DNA of 64,000 nucleotides from an uncultured Collinsella sp. Lineage in GTDB: Bacteria; Actinomycetota; Coriobacteriia; Coriobacteriales; Coriobacteriaceae. The translations under genes and the position numbers were made by a program. The stretch covers positions 100,223 to 164,222 of the forward strand of contig CABUAT010000001.1 of assembly GCA_902489665.1 (NCBI GenBank). The letters run 5' to 3'. Numbering within the stretch: the first letter of the stretch is position 1; the number at the start of each line of letters is the position of its first letter. Shown here piece after piece: positions 45,001 through 53,700 of the stretch. The notes under the pieces were generated by a model. It made no database searches, was not told where the DNA came from, and worked only from the letters and a program-made list of their open reading frames with translations.

Positions 45001-45333
45001 CGTGAGCGTGAGCGCCAGCTCCACGTTTTCCAAAATGGTCTGATGCGGAATAAGGTTATAGCTCTGGAACACAAAGCCGATGCGGTTGTTGCGGTAGGCG
45101 TCCCAATCGCGGTCGCGGAAGTCCTTGGTCGAAATACCGTCGATGAGCAGATCGCCCGAGTCAAAATGATCCAATCCGCCGATGACGTTGAGCATCGTAG
45201 TTTTGCCCGAACCCGAAGGGCCCAGAATGGCCACGAACTCGTTGTCTCGAAAGGCCAGGCTCACGTTATCGAGCGCCACCTGCGTAAACGACTGCGTGAC
45301 GTACCTTTTGCAAATATCTTTGAGCTCCAGCAT
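42085..45333 (-). CDS. MacB-like ABC transporter, ATPase fused to permease
   Basis: The 1082-residue protein has an N-terminal ABC domain (Walker A GPSGSGKTT, LSGGQMQRVAIARAL, ADEPTGALD) over about 230 residues, a helix near 265-285, a very large extracytoplasmic domain (about 290-930) and three FtsX-type helices in the last 150 residues. This is the mechanotransducing MacB/LolCDE-type layout, exporting or extracting molecules from the membrane. The outer domain holds repeated DLSG units. The ATG at 45333 follows GAGAGG by nine bases; a TTG three codons earlier overlaps that site. Confidence 0.88.
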   Translation of the reverse strand: MLELKDICKRYVTQSFTQVALDNVSLAFRDNEFVAILGPSGSGKTTMLNVIGGLDHFDSGDLLIDGISTKDFRDRDWDAYRNNRIGFVFQSYNLIPHQTILENVELALTLTGVGHAERRQRAREALEAVGLGEHVNKRPSQLSGGQMQRVAIARALINDPEIVLADEPTGALDSTTSVQVMDLLKEVARDRLVIMVTHNPELAYQYATRIVNLADGKITDDSDPFDAAGAARREAKPTRKTSMSFVTALGLSARNLMTKKGRTAMTAFAGSIGIIGIAAILALSNGVNNYIKKVEEDTLSSYPLTISKQDYDLSSMMGGQEAAEDDGGASSASAGADSSAKKSDKIPVVTAVKDMFASVKSNDMTSFKAWLDDGGDGIDKEVNAIQYSYGVTPVVYRAGKGDEKPVRLVPNAMTEAMSGGASSAATVSMESMGTSVFNEMIDDQSLLDSQYDVVAGHWPTSANEAVMVLSSRGTVGDYTLYSIGALDINELNDLVNSAMTADGEVETPETAADFTYDDALSTTFKVLSPADAYRKNEETGMWTDMSGDTDFMAAKVADGIDVRIVGVVRPNETANASALSPGIAYTHALTRQLMERAADSQIVQEQLAHPETDVFTGKTFDELQGEAKQGVDLGSMFSVDEAALKSAFSFDTSALSGTAGGMDLSGIDLSGLDIDLSGVGKDIDFSDIMAKAPTPDFSGVFDGLELTPEQMQQVGTLANRLFVGFMQSNQFKALTPEDLKDASKLAAAFSAYLENDAAAQQCLAQLKALGGDALAERLQQAMTDYVQKQLAPYLQQAMDQVMQSLSNRIAATVSSQLKAGAAGLMDQMATQMSSTFASLASAMHVDASAFARAIHFNMDAEDLSSLMMSYAKASKLTYDNNLTTLGYADEADPISVKIFPRDFEAKERVLDHIDAYNKQVKAAGHDEQAISYTDYMGIIMGSVTDIVNTISLVLIAFVSISLVVSSIMIGIITYISVLERKKEIGILRAIGASKRNVANVFNAETFIEGLIAGVFAIAVVVLVSLPVNAWALATKQVPNLMSLPVQDALALIAISVVLTVVAGLLPARSASKKDPVEALRSE

Positions 45334-45511
45334 GGACGGCAACCTCTCCCGCGCGGGTACACTCGCCCGCTCTCCCCCGCCGTTCGTATTCGACGCGTTT
45401 GTCCTACTCTATTCCGTTTTTTAGTCCACACCAGTGAGAAACGTCACGAACCGCGCCAAAACGAACGGGACGACACGCCACACAGCGCACCGTCCCGCAC
45501 ACAACATTGAC

Positions 45512-45544
45512 AATGTGACAAAGGGACTGTCCCTTTGTCACATT
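45512..45544. repeat. TGTGACAAAGGGAC-family inverted repeat (perfect copy)
   Basis: AATGTGACAAAGGGAC and GTCCCTTTGTCACATT surround a single T. It ends 14 bases before the stop codon of the TlpA-like gene, in its transcript's 3' end. Confidence 0.85.
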
Positions 45545-45558
45545 CGTGTACTCAGCCT

Positions 45559-46530
45559 TTACTGCTCGCTCTTCGCCAGCGCCTGGTCAATAAGCTTGTC
45601 GAGCGCCGCGCGCTGCTCGGCGGAGCTGATGGCGCCCACGATGGGCTCCCCTACGATGTTGCCGTTCTGGTCAATAACGTAGGTTGTCGGGAACGAGAAC
45701 AGATTTGACGTAAACTTACCGGCCTCGCTATCCGACTTGAACCAGACGTTCTTATATGTCACGCCCTTCTTGCTCAGCACGTCCTTGGCATCTGCAATCT
45801 CGCCCTTGTTGCCATCGAGCGTAAAGGAATTGACGCCCACGACCTGGCCGCCCTTCTTGGCAAGCTCCTTATTCAGGTCCTCAAGGTCGCCCAACTCACC
45901 CACGCACGGCTTGCAAGTGGTGAACCAGAAGTTCATGACGGTGACCTTGTTCTTAGAGAACAGCTCGTCGCTGCTCACGTCGTTGCCATCCAGGTCTTTG
46001 CCCGTAAAGCTGGGGAACTTCGTCGCCTCGCTCGAAGCATTGGCACCAGCCGTCATGCCAGCGGCCGAAGCGTCGACGCTCTCGCCTGCGCTCGGCGTGC
46101 TTCCACAGCCAGGGAACTCCTTCTCCAAGCTCTCGAGCTTGTCCTCGATCTCCTTGATCTGCTGTGCACCGGCCTTGAGCGTCTTAAGCTCATCCGCCGT
46201 AAACTCATCCTTGGCGCCGTCGATGGTCTTGAGCAGGAAATCGCCGTAATTGCTGCCGTCCTCAATCATTGCCGATTCTTTATTTGCCGCATTGAATACC
46301 TTTTCCCACAGCGCGTTATCACTCGAAAAGATATCGTTCTCCTTCTGCATGAGTTTTGCATACAACTCGGCAGCCTCGTCGGCATTGGTCGGCTTCTGCG
46401 CAGTGAGTTCTGCGATCTTAGGATCGGAGCCCGCAGATTCGCTCGCATTGCCACCGGGCGCCGAGCACGCCACAAGACACAAGGCCAGCACCGGCACCAT
46501 AAACAGGGCCGCAATCTTAGAAAGCTTCAT
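45559..46530 (-). CDS. TlpA-like thioredoxin-fold lipoprotein
   Basis: The 323-residue protein has a lipoprotein signal ending LVAC (Cys 22), a charged helical region, and a C-terminal thioredoxin domain with NFWFTTCKPCVGE, the redox CxxC, and the family's cis-proline at FSFPTTYVID. It probably handles thiols or reductant transfer outside the cell. I used the ATG at 46530, 7 bases after GGAGGA; the ATG two codons earlier sits directly on the site. It ends the redox operon that begins at 47601. Confidence 0.9.
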   Translation of the reverse strand: MKLSKIAALFMVPVLALCLVACSAPGGNASESAGSDPKIAELTAQKPTNADEAAELYAKLMQKENDIFSSDNALWEKVFNAANKESAMIEDGSNYGDFLLKTIDGAKDEFTADELKTLKAGAQQIKEIEDKLESLEKEFPGCGSTPSAGESVDASAAGMTAGANASSEATKFPSFTGKDLDGNDVSSDELFSKNKVTVMNFWFTTCKPCVGELGDLEDLNKELAKKGGQVVGVNSFTLDGNKGEIADAKDVLSKKGVTYKNVWFKSDSEAGKFTSNLFSFPTTYVIDQNGNIVGEPIVGAISSAEQRAALDKLIDQALAKSEQ

Positions 46531-46559
46531 AGTCATTCCTCCGTTTTGTCGAAGCTTGT

Positions 46560-47462
46560 TTACTTTTTATCGGCGGTCAAGGGGAGCTTTTCCGCCGACA
46601 CATCCAGGCCATAGCGATAGCTGATGGCATCGACAGGACAGGCCCCGATGCACTTTCCGCACCGGATGCATTCGGCATGATTGGGCGCGCGGACCACATC
46701 AACGTCCATCTGACAAACCCTTGAACACTTGCCGCACGAGACGCATTTGCACGCGTCAACCTGAATCCCCAACAAGGACACCCTATTCATGAGCGCATAG
46801 AACGCGCCGAGCGGGCAAATCCATTTGCAGAAGGGGCGGTAGAACAAAACGCTCAGCACTACCACGGCAATGAGAACGGCAAGTTTCCAAGTAAAGAGCT
46901 GCCCCAGCGCAGATCGAATGCCGGCGTTGGCAATGGCCAGCGGAATGGCACCCTCGAGCACGCCCTGCGGACAGACGTACTTGCAAAAGAATGGATCCCC
47001 CATCCCCAGGTCGTTGACCACCAGCACAGGCAGCAATACCACAGCAAACAGCAGCACAACGTATTTGATATACGTAAGCATCTTGAGCTTTTTTGTCGAA
47101 AGCTTTTTGCCGGGGATCTTGTGAAGCAGCTCCTGCAGCCAGCCAAACGGGCACAGAAAGCCGCATACAAAGCGTCCCAGCAGCACGCCGAGCAAAATGA
47201 GCGTACCGGTGACGTAGTAAGAAAAGTTGAACTTGGATGAACCTACCACCGCCTGGAACGACCCGATAGGGCACGCACCCGATGCCGCGGGGCACGAATA
47301 GCAATTAAGTCCAGGTACGCAGACTGTTTTTCCCGCGCCCTGATAGATGCTTCCTTTGGCAAAGTTTGGCAGGTGAATATTGGTGACCAGCGTCGCCGCC
47401 GCCTGAATGAATCCGCGAAATCGGGCCAAAACATGCGACGCAGTGTTTTCTCTTTTATCCAA
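46560..47462 (-). CDS. Membrane 4Fe-4S polyferredoxin (NapH/CcoG-like)
   Basis: The roughly 300-residue protein has four to five helices, cysteine motifs CGFLCPFGW, CKYVCPQGV and CKWICPLGA at helix ends, and a C-terminal pair of clusters CVSCGKCSRVCQ and CIRCGKCIGACPVDAI. NapH-like proteins carry electrons from the quinone pool through the membrane. The start is not certain: I used TTG at 47462, with GGAG ten bases upstream, overlapping the end of the small CxxC peptide gene. It is the middle gene of the redox operon. Confidence 0.85.
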   Translation of the reverse strand: MDKRENTASHVLARFRGFIQAAATLVTNIHLPNFAKGSIYQGAGKTVCVPGLNCYSCPAASGACPIGSFQAVVGSSKFNFSYYVTGTLILLGVLLGRFVCGFLCPFGWLQELLHKIPGKKLSTKKLKMLTYIKYVVLLFAVVLLPVLVVNDLGMGDPFFCKYVCPQGVLEGAIPLAIANAGIRSALGQLFTWKLAVLIAVVVLSVLFYRPFCKWICPLGAFYALMNRVSLLGIQVDACKCVSCGKCSRVCQMDVDVVRAPNHAECIRCGKCIGACPVDAISYRYGLDVSAEKLPLTADKK

Positions 47463-47601
47463 TTCCGATACACTCCAAGCACAGCCTAATCGCTTTGGCC
47501 AGCACGGCATCCGCCTCGCCACGCATAACACCAAAGCACACCATGGCAATTCCGACGATCAACAAAGCGACCTGTACCACGGGTTTTACCGCTTTGAACA
47601 A
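47455..47601 (-). CDS. CD1871A-family-like CxxC membrane peptide
   Basis: The 48-residue peptide begins FKAVKPVVQVALLIVGIAMV, has one helix, then RGEADAVLAKAIRLCLECIGIG. The pattern of one helix, an RGE, and a C-terminal CLECIG end is that of CD1871A-type peptides, whose function is unknown. The TTG start has AAAGGAG eight bases upstream. It overlaps the polyferredoxin start by 8 bases. Its context suggests that the CxxC works with the TlpA-like and 4Fe-4S proteins. Confidence 0.75.
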   Translation of the reverse strand: MFKAVKPVVQVALLIVGIAMVCFGVMRGEADAVLAKAIRLCLECIGIG

Positions 47602-47691
47602 CCTGACCACTCCTTTCGTTACGCGACCATTGGACCATATCGACTATAAAATCCGTGTTAAGCGCGAATTGAAATGTGCAAGGAGACTGTT

Positions 47692-48366
47692 ATGCGTATT
47701 TTGATCGTCGAAGACGAGCGAGCACTGTGCGATGCAATCGCACGCAGCTTGCGAAACTTGGCGTACAGCGTCGACTGTTGCCACGACGGGCAGGAGGCGC
47801 TCGACCTACTGGGCATCGAAGTCTTTGACCTCGTGGTACTCGACCTCAACCTTCCCCGTATCGACGGCATGACCGTACTCAGGGAACTTAGGAAAACCGA
47901 CTGCGAGACCAAGGTGCTGATTCTGTCCGCGCGTGGCGAAGTATCCGATAAGGTCGACGGACTCGATGCCGGCGCCAACGATTACCTCACCAAGCCGTTT
48001 CATCTTGACGAGCTTGCGGCAAGGATCCGCAGCCTTACCCTCAGGCGCTTTGCACAAAGCGACATAGTATTAACCTGTGGAAAGCTCCGCTTTGACACCA
48101 AGGCGCGCATCGCTTCCGTAGACAGCGAGGCCCTATCTCTTACGCGCAAGGAAACGGGAATCTTGGAATACCTGATGCTTAATCAGGGGCGACCGGTAAG
48201 CCAAGAGGAGCTTATAGAGCACGTTTGGGATAGCAGCGTGAACAGCTTTAGCAACGCGACCCGCGTTCACATCTCGTCACTCCGCAAAAAGCTACGCAGC
48301 GCTTTGGGATACGACCCGATTCGCAATCGGATTGGAGAGGGCTACGTTATGGAGGATAGCGAATGA
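47692..48366 (+). CDS. OmpR-family response regulator
   Basis: The 224-residue protein has a receiver domain (VEDERALCD, LVVLDLNLPRIDG with phospho-Asp near 51, and K in YLTKPF) and an OmpR-type winged helix (SLTRKETGILEYLMLNQGRPVS, VHISSLRKKL). AAGGAG precedes the ATG at 47692. It overlaps its kinase by ATGA and diverges from the redox operon, which it may control. Confidence 0.92.
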   Translation: MRILIVEDERALCDAIARSLRNLAYSVDCCHDGQEALDLLGIEVFDLVVLDLNLPRIDGMTVLRELRKTDCETKVLILSARGEVSDKVDGLDAGANDYLTKPFHLDELAARIRSLTLRRFAQSDIVLTCGKLRFDTKARIASVDSEALSLTRKETGILEYLMLNQGRPVSQEELIEHVWDSSVNSFSNATRVHISSLRKKLRSALGYDPIRNRIGEGYVMEDSE

Positions 48367-49514
48367 AAAGGCTTTCGCTGCAATGGCGCATAACGATTAC
48401 GACGGCACTGCTCACGTGTGCGGCATGCGTGCTGACGAACTGCCTGGTCGGCTATACGGGCATGCGCTACATGGATGCCATCGGCAGTAACATCTCGGCC
48501 TTTAACGCAACCGGCGAAAATTCGCCCCAGGCGTTCGACCCAACGAAAGCGACCCCCGATGATAAGGTCACGATCGTCGTAAACGACGCACAGGAGTCTT
48601 TTGGCACGACAACCTGGTGCATCACGGCCGGAGTCACACTCCTTGGCGGCGTGCTGGCATACTTTGTGAGCGGCCGTGCGCTCAAACCACTACGAGCTTT
48701 TGCCGCCCAGGTTGAGCGTGTGCAGCCTGACAACCTAAGCGAAATCAGACTCAGCGAAGATGTGCCCACCGAGCTACAACGATGCAGCGCCTCTTTCAAC
48801 GACATGATCGCCCGTCTTGGCGAAGGGTTCTCTGCACAGCGTCAGTTTACCGGCAACGCCGCACACGAGCTGCGCACCCCGCTCGCCCTTATGCAAGCAC
48901 AGATTGAACTATTCATCTCCGAGCACTCCGGTTTGCAAGCCGAAACAGCCGAGCTGCTCGGCCTGCTACAAGAACAAACCGAGCGAATGTCGCGGATGAC
49001 CAAGGTATTACTCGAGATGAGTGAGCTCCGCAGCGTTCCTTGCGAGGACGATGTTGAACTTGGCCCCTTGTCCGAAGAGGTCCTCACCGACCTTACGCCA
49101 CTTGCCGAAAATAAGGGCATAGCCCTCAATTGTGCTGGAGACGCTTTAGTAATCGGGAGCGACACGCTACTGTACCGGCTGGTGTTCAACCTGGTCGAAA
49201 ACGCTATCCGCTACAGCCGCACCGACTCGACTGTCAACGTCTCCATCAGCGACAGCGACAGCCACGTGCTCCTACGAGTCAAAGATGAGGGCCCGGGAAT
49301 ACCCAAGCAGTACCGTGAGAGCATCTTCCAACCGTTCTTTCGTCTAGACAAATCCCGCAGCAGGGCATACGGCGGCGCAGGACTCGGGCTAGCACTCGTT
49401 TGGGAGATTGCAGCGCTTCACGGTGGCACAGTAGAGGTCGAAACAAGTTCCGAGAACGGGACCACCATGCTCGTAAGCCTTCCAAAACGATCCGCAGCGT
49501 TAACCGAACAGTAA
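48363..49514 (+). CDS. Sensor histidine kinase
   Basis: The 383-residue protein has two membrane helices (about 8-28 and 80-102) around a short 50-residue outer loop, a HAMP-like linker, HisKA with NAAHELRTPLAL, an N-box VFNLVENAIRYS, and GPGI and GLGLAL glycine boxes. It phosphorylates the response regulator encoded just upstream. The outer loop is too small for most ligand domains, which suggests sensing within the membrane or through a partner. A redox signal would fit the neighbouring operon, but this is inference. Confidence 0.92.
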   Translation: MKRLSLQWRITITTALLTCAACVLTNCLVGYTGMRYMDAIGSNISAFNATGENSPQAFDPTKATPDDKVTIVVNDAQESFGTTTWCITAGVTLLGGVLAYFVSGRALKPLRAFAAQVERVQPDNLSEIRLSEDVPTELQRCSASFNDMIARLGEGFSAQRQFTGNAAHELRTPLALMQAQIELFISEHSGLQAETAELLGLLQEQTERMSRMTKVLLEMSELRSVPCEDDVELGPLSEEVLTDLTPLAENKGIALNCAGDALVIGSDTLLYRLVFNLVENAIRYSRTDSTVNVSISDSDSHVLLRVKDEGPGIPKQYRESIFQPFFRLDKSRSRAYGGAGLGLALVWEIAALHGGTVEVETSSENGTTMLVSLPKRSAALTEQ

Positions 49515-49582
49515 AACGAAAGGGGTCCCGAGCAACAGGAGTACAATTGCTGCTATTGTTGCCAGCTGTTGGGAGATGGAAG

Positions 49583-50587
49583 ATGGACTGCGATGGCTAC
49601 CCATGCGTTCCCATGCCGTTGATGTGCACCGCCTTTGTGCCGGGGCAGATTGACGTTGCGGTTGCAGGCATTTCCGACCCCGATTCGCGCGCCATCGCCA
49701 CGGCAGAAGCGCTGTACTTTCGCGGACAGGCCACGCTCGCCGCCGGGACAGCACGTCCCTATCTTGACGCCACCGATCCCGCAATGCGCTATTCCGCATG
49801 CTTTATCTGCGGATATGCCAGCCTGTCGCTCAACCGTATCGCCGATGCCCGCCGTTGCCTTGCGGGCATCCTCGATACACCGGCCGACGAGGAATCGCCC
49901 GCCGTCCACGCCACGCATATCCTGTTCGCCTCCGCCGCGAGCGTCCTGCTGCACTTGCCTTCCCCGTATTCTGCCGAAGAGTTTTATCCACTTGCGGCGC
50001 ATCTGCCCGAAGGCCTGCGCCTGTTCGCCAGTTACGTGATGGCGCATGCCCTGTACCTGCGCGGCGAATATGGCCGCAGTCTGGGCATGGCGGAAAACGC
50101 CCTGATCATGAAACAAGGGAGCTATCCGATCTCGGAACTGTTCCTGCACCTGGCAGCTTCCATGGCATGCATGAGCCTCAAGGACATCGACGCCGCAAAA
50201 ACGCACTTCGGAGTTGCTTGGAACATTGCGCGTCCCGACGGCCTTATCGAGCTCATTGGCGAGCATCACGGCCTTTTACAGGGGCTTATCGAGGCATGCC
50301 TAAAAACGCAATACCCTGACGACTTCGCGCGCATCATCGAGATCACGTACCGCTTCAGCTACGGCTGGCGGCGCATCCACAACCCCGATTCGGGCGAGGA
50401 CGTTGCCGACGATCTAACGACCACGGAATTCACCATGGCCATGCTCGCCTGTCGTGGGTGGACCAACGCCGAAATCGCACGCCATATGGGAGTATCGCCG
50501 GGCACCGTCAAAAACCGCCTATCCGGCGTATACGCAAAGCTTGGCATCGGCACACGCGCCGAGCTGGTCGCGCATATGTTACGTTAG
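49583..50587 (+). CDS. LuxR-family transcriptional regulator
   Basis: The 334-residue protein ends with a LuxR helix-turn-helix: TTEFTMAMLACRGWTNAEIA and MGVSPGTVKNRLSGVYAKL. The N-terminal 260 residues are Ala-rich helices suggesting tetratricopeptide-like repeats (YFRGQATLAAGTAR, YSACFICGYASLSLNRIADA). No membrane segment is visible. The ATG at 49583 has GGGAG upstream. It is followed by the large surface protein after 155 bases and may control it. Confidence 0.85.
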   Translation: MDCDGYPCVPMPLMCTAFVPGQIDVAVAGISDPDSRAIATAEALYFRGQATLAAGTARPYLDATDPAMRYSACFICGYASLSLNRIADARRCLAGILDTPADEESPAVHATHILFASAASVLLHLPSPYSAEEFYPLAAHLPEGLRLFASYVMAHALYLRGEYGRSLGMAENALIMKQGSYPISELFLHLAASMACMSLKDIDAAKTHFGVAWNIARPDGLIELIGEHHGLLQGLIEACLKTQYPDDFARIIEITYRFSYGWRRIHNPDSGEDVADDLTTTEFTMAMLACRGWTNAEIARHMGVSPGTVKNRLSGVYAKLGIGTRAELVAHMLR

Positions 50588-50742
50588 CGACCGGACTACC
50601 AAGCGCATCGAACGCGTTCCGGAACCCGGCGCTTCGCTCGATCAATTTGGACATTTTGACCCTTGAACGGCACTACCGCCACGGGGCGCCTTCTCGCAAA
50701 ATTGGATTATTTCCACCGATACCTGCGGGATGGGAGCCAAAG

Positions 50743-53700
50743 ATGCTTGATCGCCGTTCGTTACTTGTTGCCGGAGCGTCCTCGCTGGCGAGCATTATGT
50801 TGCCGCGCGTGCCGGGAAGCGCAAACGCCTTCATATTGCCGTTCGCCCCCGCCGAGGCATACGCCGACGAAGATGATCCCTTCAAGGTCTTGGTGCTCTC
50901 GCGCACCATGTTTGGTGTGGTCGTGGTCGACGTCGCCAACAAGAATACGCCCATCACGGGTGCCCAGGTCACGCTCATATCGCGCTATGCCGCAGGCAAG
51001 CAGCTCACCGCCACGACCGATGACGAAGGCACGGCCATCTTTGAGGTCGCCCCTCTTTCAGAAGGCTACGTGGACGAGACAACGCTTCTCGACGCGTACG
51101 ACTTTAACGGCGGCATCTCCATTAGCATGGCGGGCTACCGCGATGTCGAGATTCCCCTTGCGCGTATCCAGGGCGGCACCGCTATTGCCGCACCCACACG
51201 TCCGCTCTCCGATGGCGAGCCGTACTTTCGACAGCTCACGTTCGACGAATGGGACATCCAGTACGCCGACGCCACGTTTATGGCAATGCCAGCGGACGAA
51301 GCAGCAAACTACCAGCCCGACACGCACGCTTTTACCGTGCAGGCTCATCTGCCGCAGGGCGGGCAGGCAACGTTGCATATCAATAAAGTGATGCCCTCTG
51401 CGGGCAGCTCAACCGAAACCGTCACGCAGATCGGCCAGATCAAGGCCAGCGCATCGGGCGCGGATAATCTGGCGACGTTCACGCTCGAAGACACGTTCCT
51501 CGATGCAGCTTCGGGCCTTCTGGAGGAAGGGTGCAAGCTGCGCTTTATGCTCGACTACCAGGGCAAAACCTACACGCTCTCATCCCCTATGGCCGTTGTC
51601 ACCGCGCCGGCCGCAAAGGCGGAATCGGGCTCGACCACCATCATTCCCACCACCATGGACCAAGAGATCACTCCGTTTGATTTCCCCGCGGCGTTTCCCG
51701 GTATCGGCGGCAATAAGTTCACGTGCTGGATGCCCACATTTCCCATTCTGTTCGATTTCTCGTTTGCTGGATACGTGCTGTTTGGCGGAGGGTACAAACC
51801 AGCTAGCTATATGAACGATTCGGGCAACCCTGATCCGGAATACTGGAAGAAATCGCCGCGCGAGTCGGGCGCCAAGCAGGCAAACCGCTACCTCGACGAG
51901 ATGGAGGGGAAGTGGAATCAGTACAAGAGGATGAGTGCCGGTTCGGGCACCGATCCAAGAAACACCAAGCTCCTTCGCCACCATTGCACGCCGCTGTTCA
52001 CGATGGATATCGCCACACAGCTGTACGGCTCGCTCGCCTACGATTGGGTGGGCAAAACCTGGGGTAACAACAACGACCCCGCATACGGCAATATTAAGGC
52101 CCTCTTCCAGGTAAGAACCGACCTCAATTGGACCGAGCAGTTTACCCTAGGACCGGTGCCATTTTTCCTAAACGTCAACCCCTGGGTGCTGGCAAAACTG
52201 GCGCTCGCCGTGGGTGCCCACACGCACGGCAGCGGCGCGGCGTTTTTTAAAAACATTTCGCTCGACTATTCAAACACGTCGGGCTCGTTCACCATCCAGA
52301 TCGGGCTTGCCGTCACCTTTGGCGCCGGCGTTGCAGGCGTCGCTTCGTCTGCCGTGCGCGGCGCCGCATCCCTCACGCTGTTCATTGGGTACGAAAAGGC
52401 AGATGGACACCAGCTTCCGCGGCTGCGTGTAGGTGCAGACGTCGATGTCGACGTGATACTCCAGTTCGTAATGTTCAAGTGGACCACCAAGGCTTGGTCG
52501 GGGTCGTGGCCCACACTCATCGATTCGTGGAATATGTCGGTGAACAATGGCGACCAGTATGGGCTCCAGCGCTCTGAGCTCGCATTGGATGGAGATACGC
52601 CTTATACGCTGGATGCCTGCTTCGGCTCGGCCGGCAACATTGAGGCGGGCGGCGTGCCGCAATTTATCGCATCGGCCACCATCGTCACCAACGCCGAACT
52701 GCTCGCACGCGCCGAGGTTAAGGCCACTGCCGTAAACGCCGCGCCTGTCGTGCGCGATTGGGATCAAGCGGTCACGCGCATTGAGCTCGAGGCGGATGCA
52801 GAAAGCGACGACACGGGACAGATCGAGCATTTCGTCCACGTGCTGATGGAGAACGACGAAAACGCCGCGCCGATGTATGAGTACACCTACATCGGTCAGG
52901 CAACGAACACCGCTGCCGACCCGAACGCCGATTCTGCCGGCGTGTCGGAGGACGAGCGTGGCGGCATCAAGCCCTCGAGCGACAACGTGCTGTTTGCTGG
53001 CGTGCTCAGCGAAGCCCACATGAAGCTGGCAATGATTGCCGGCGTAGAATGCCTGTTCCGTATCGCCTCGGTGCGCTACGGCGACAATGGTCGCTCGCGC
53101 CTGGTGGTACACACAAAGGCAAACGGAACGTGGTCCGCTCCCACGCCTGTGGACTTTCCCCTTGGGTTTGGCGAGGGCGACGTGGAGCGCGACAGCATAT
53201 ACGATTACGACTTCGACGTAGTGGAATATACGGACGGAAGAGGAAACCAGGACGCCTACGTGCTGCTGGTCTCGGGCGAGCGCCCCGCCGGCGACGACAC
53301 CCTTTTCGATATGGCAAGCACAGCCGGCATACTGTCCGTTGTGCGCCTGCGCATAAGCAACGACGGAGTTCGCGTGGTATCGCACACGTCGTGGCGCAGC
53401 ATCTCGCGCGGCCGCCTTCAGGAGGATGGCTACCATTGCCTGCAGTGCCCACGCATCACGGTGGGCAAGACACTTGTCAACGGGCGCCTGTCGGGCGCCT
53501 ACCTCCACCGCCGCGGAACCACCGCAGAAAAGGCGCTCGGCAGCGAGGCCGAGGTTGCGCTGGAGTGCTTTACCCTGTGGTCGGACGTTTCGGGCGACAG
53601 CCTGACGTTCCGCCAAGTTCTCCGCTTTCCGCAGGCACCGTCGAGCATCGAGCTCGGCGCGCCCGAGAATATCAACGGCAAAATGGTGGTGCCCGTTGCA

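Noticed and set aside
42055..45510. A very long open frame (over 1100 codons) on the plus strand opposite the MacB-like transporter
   Set aside because: It is antisense to a clear ABC transporter, is rich in His, Arg and Gly with no domain, and reflects GC-rich codon structure of the real gene.
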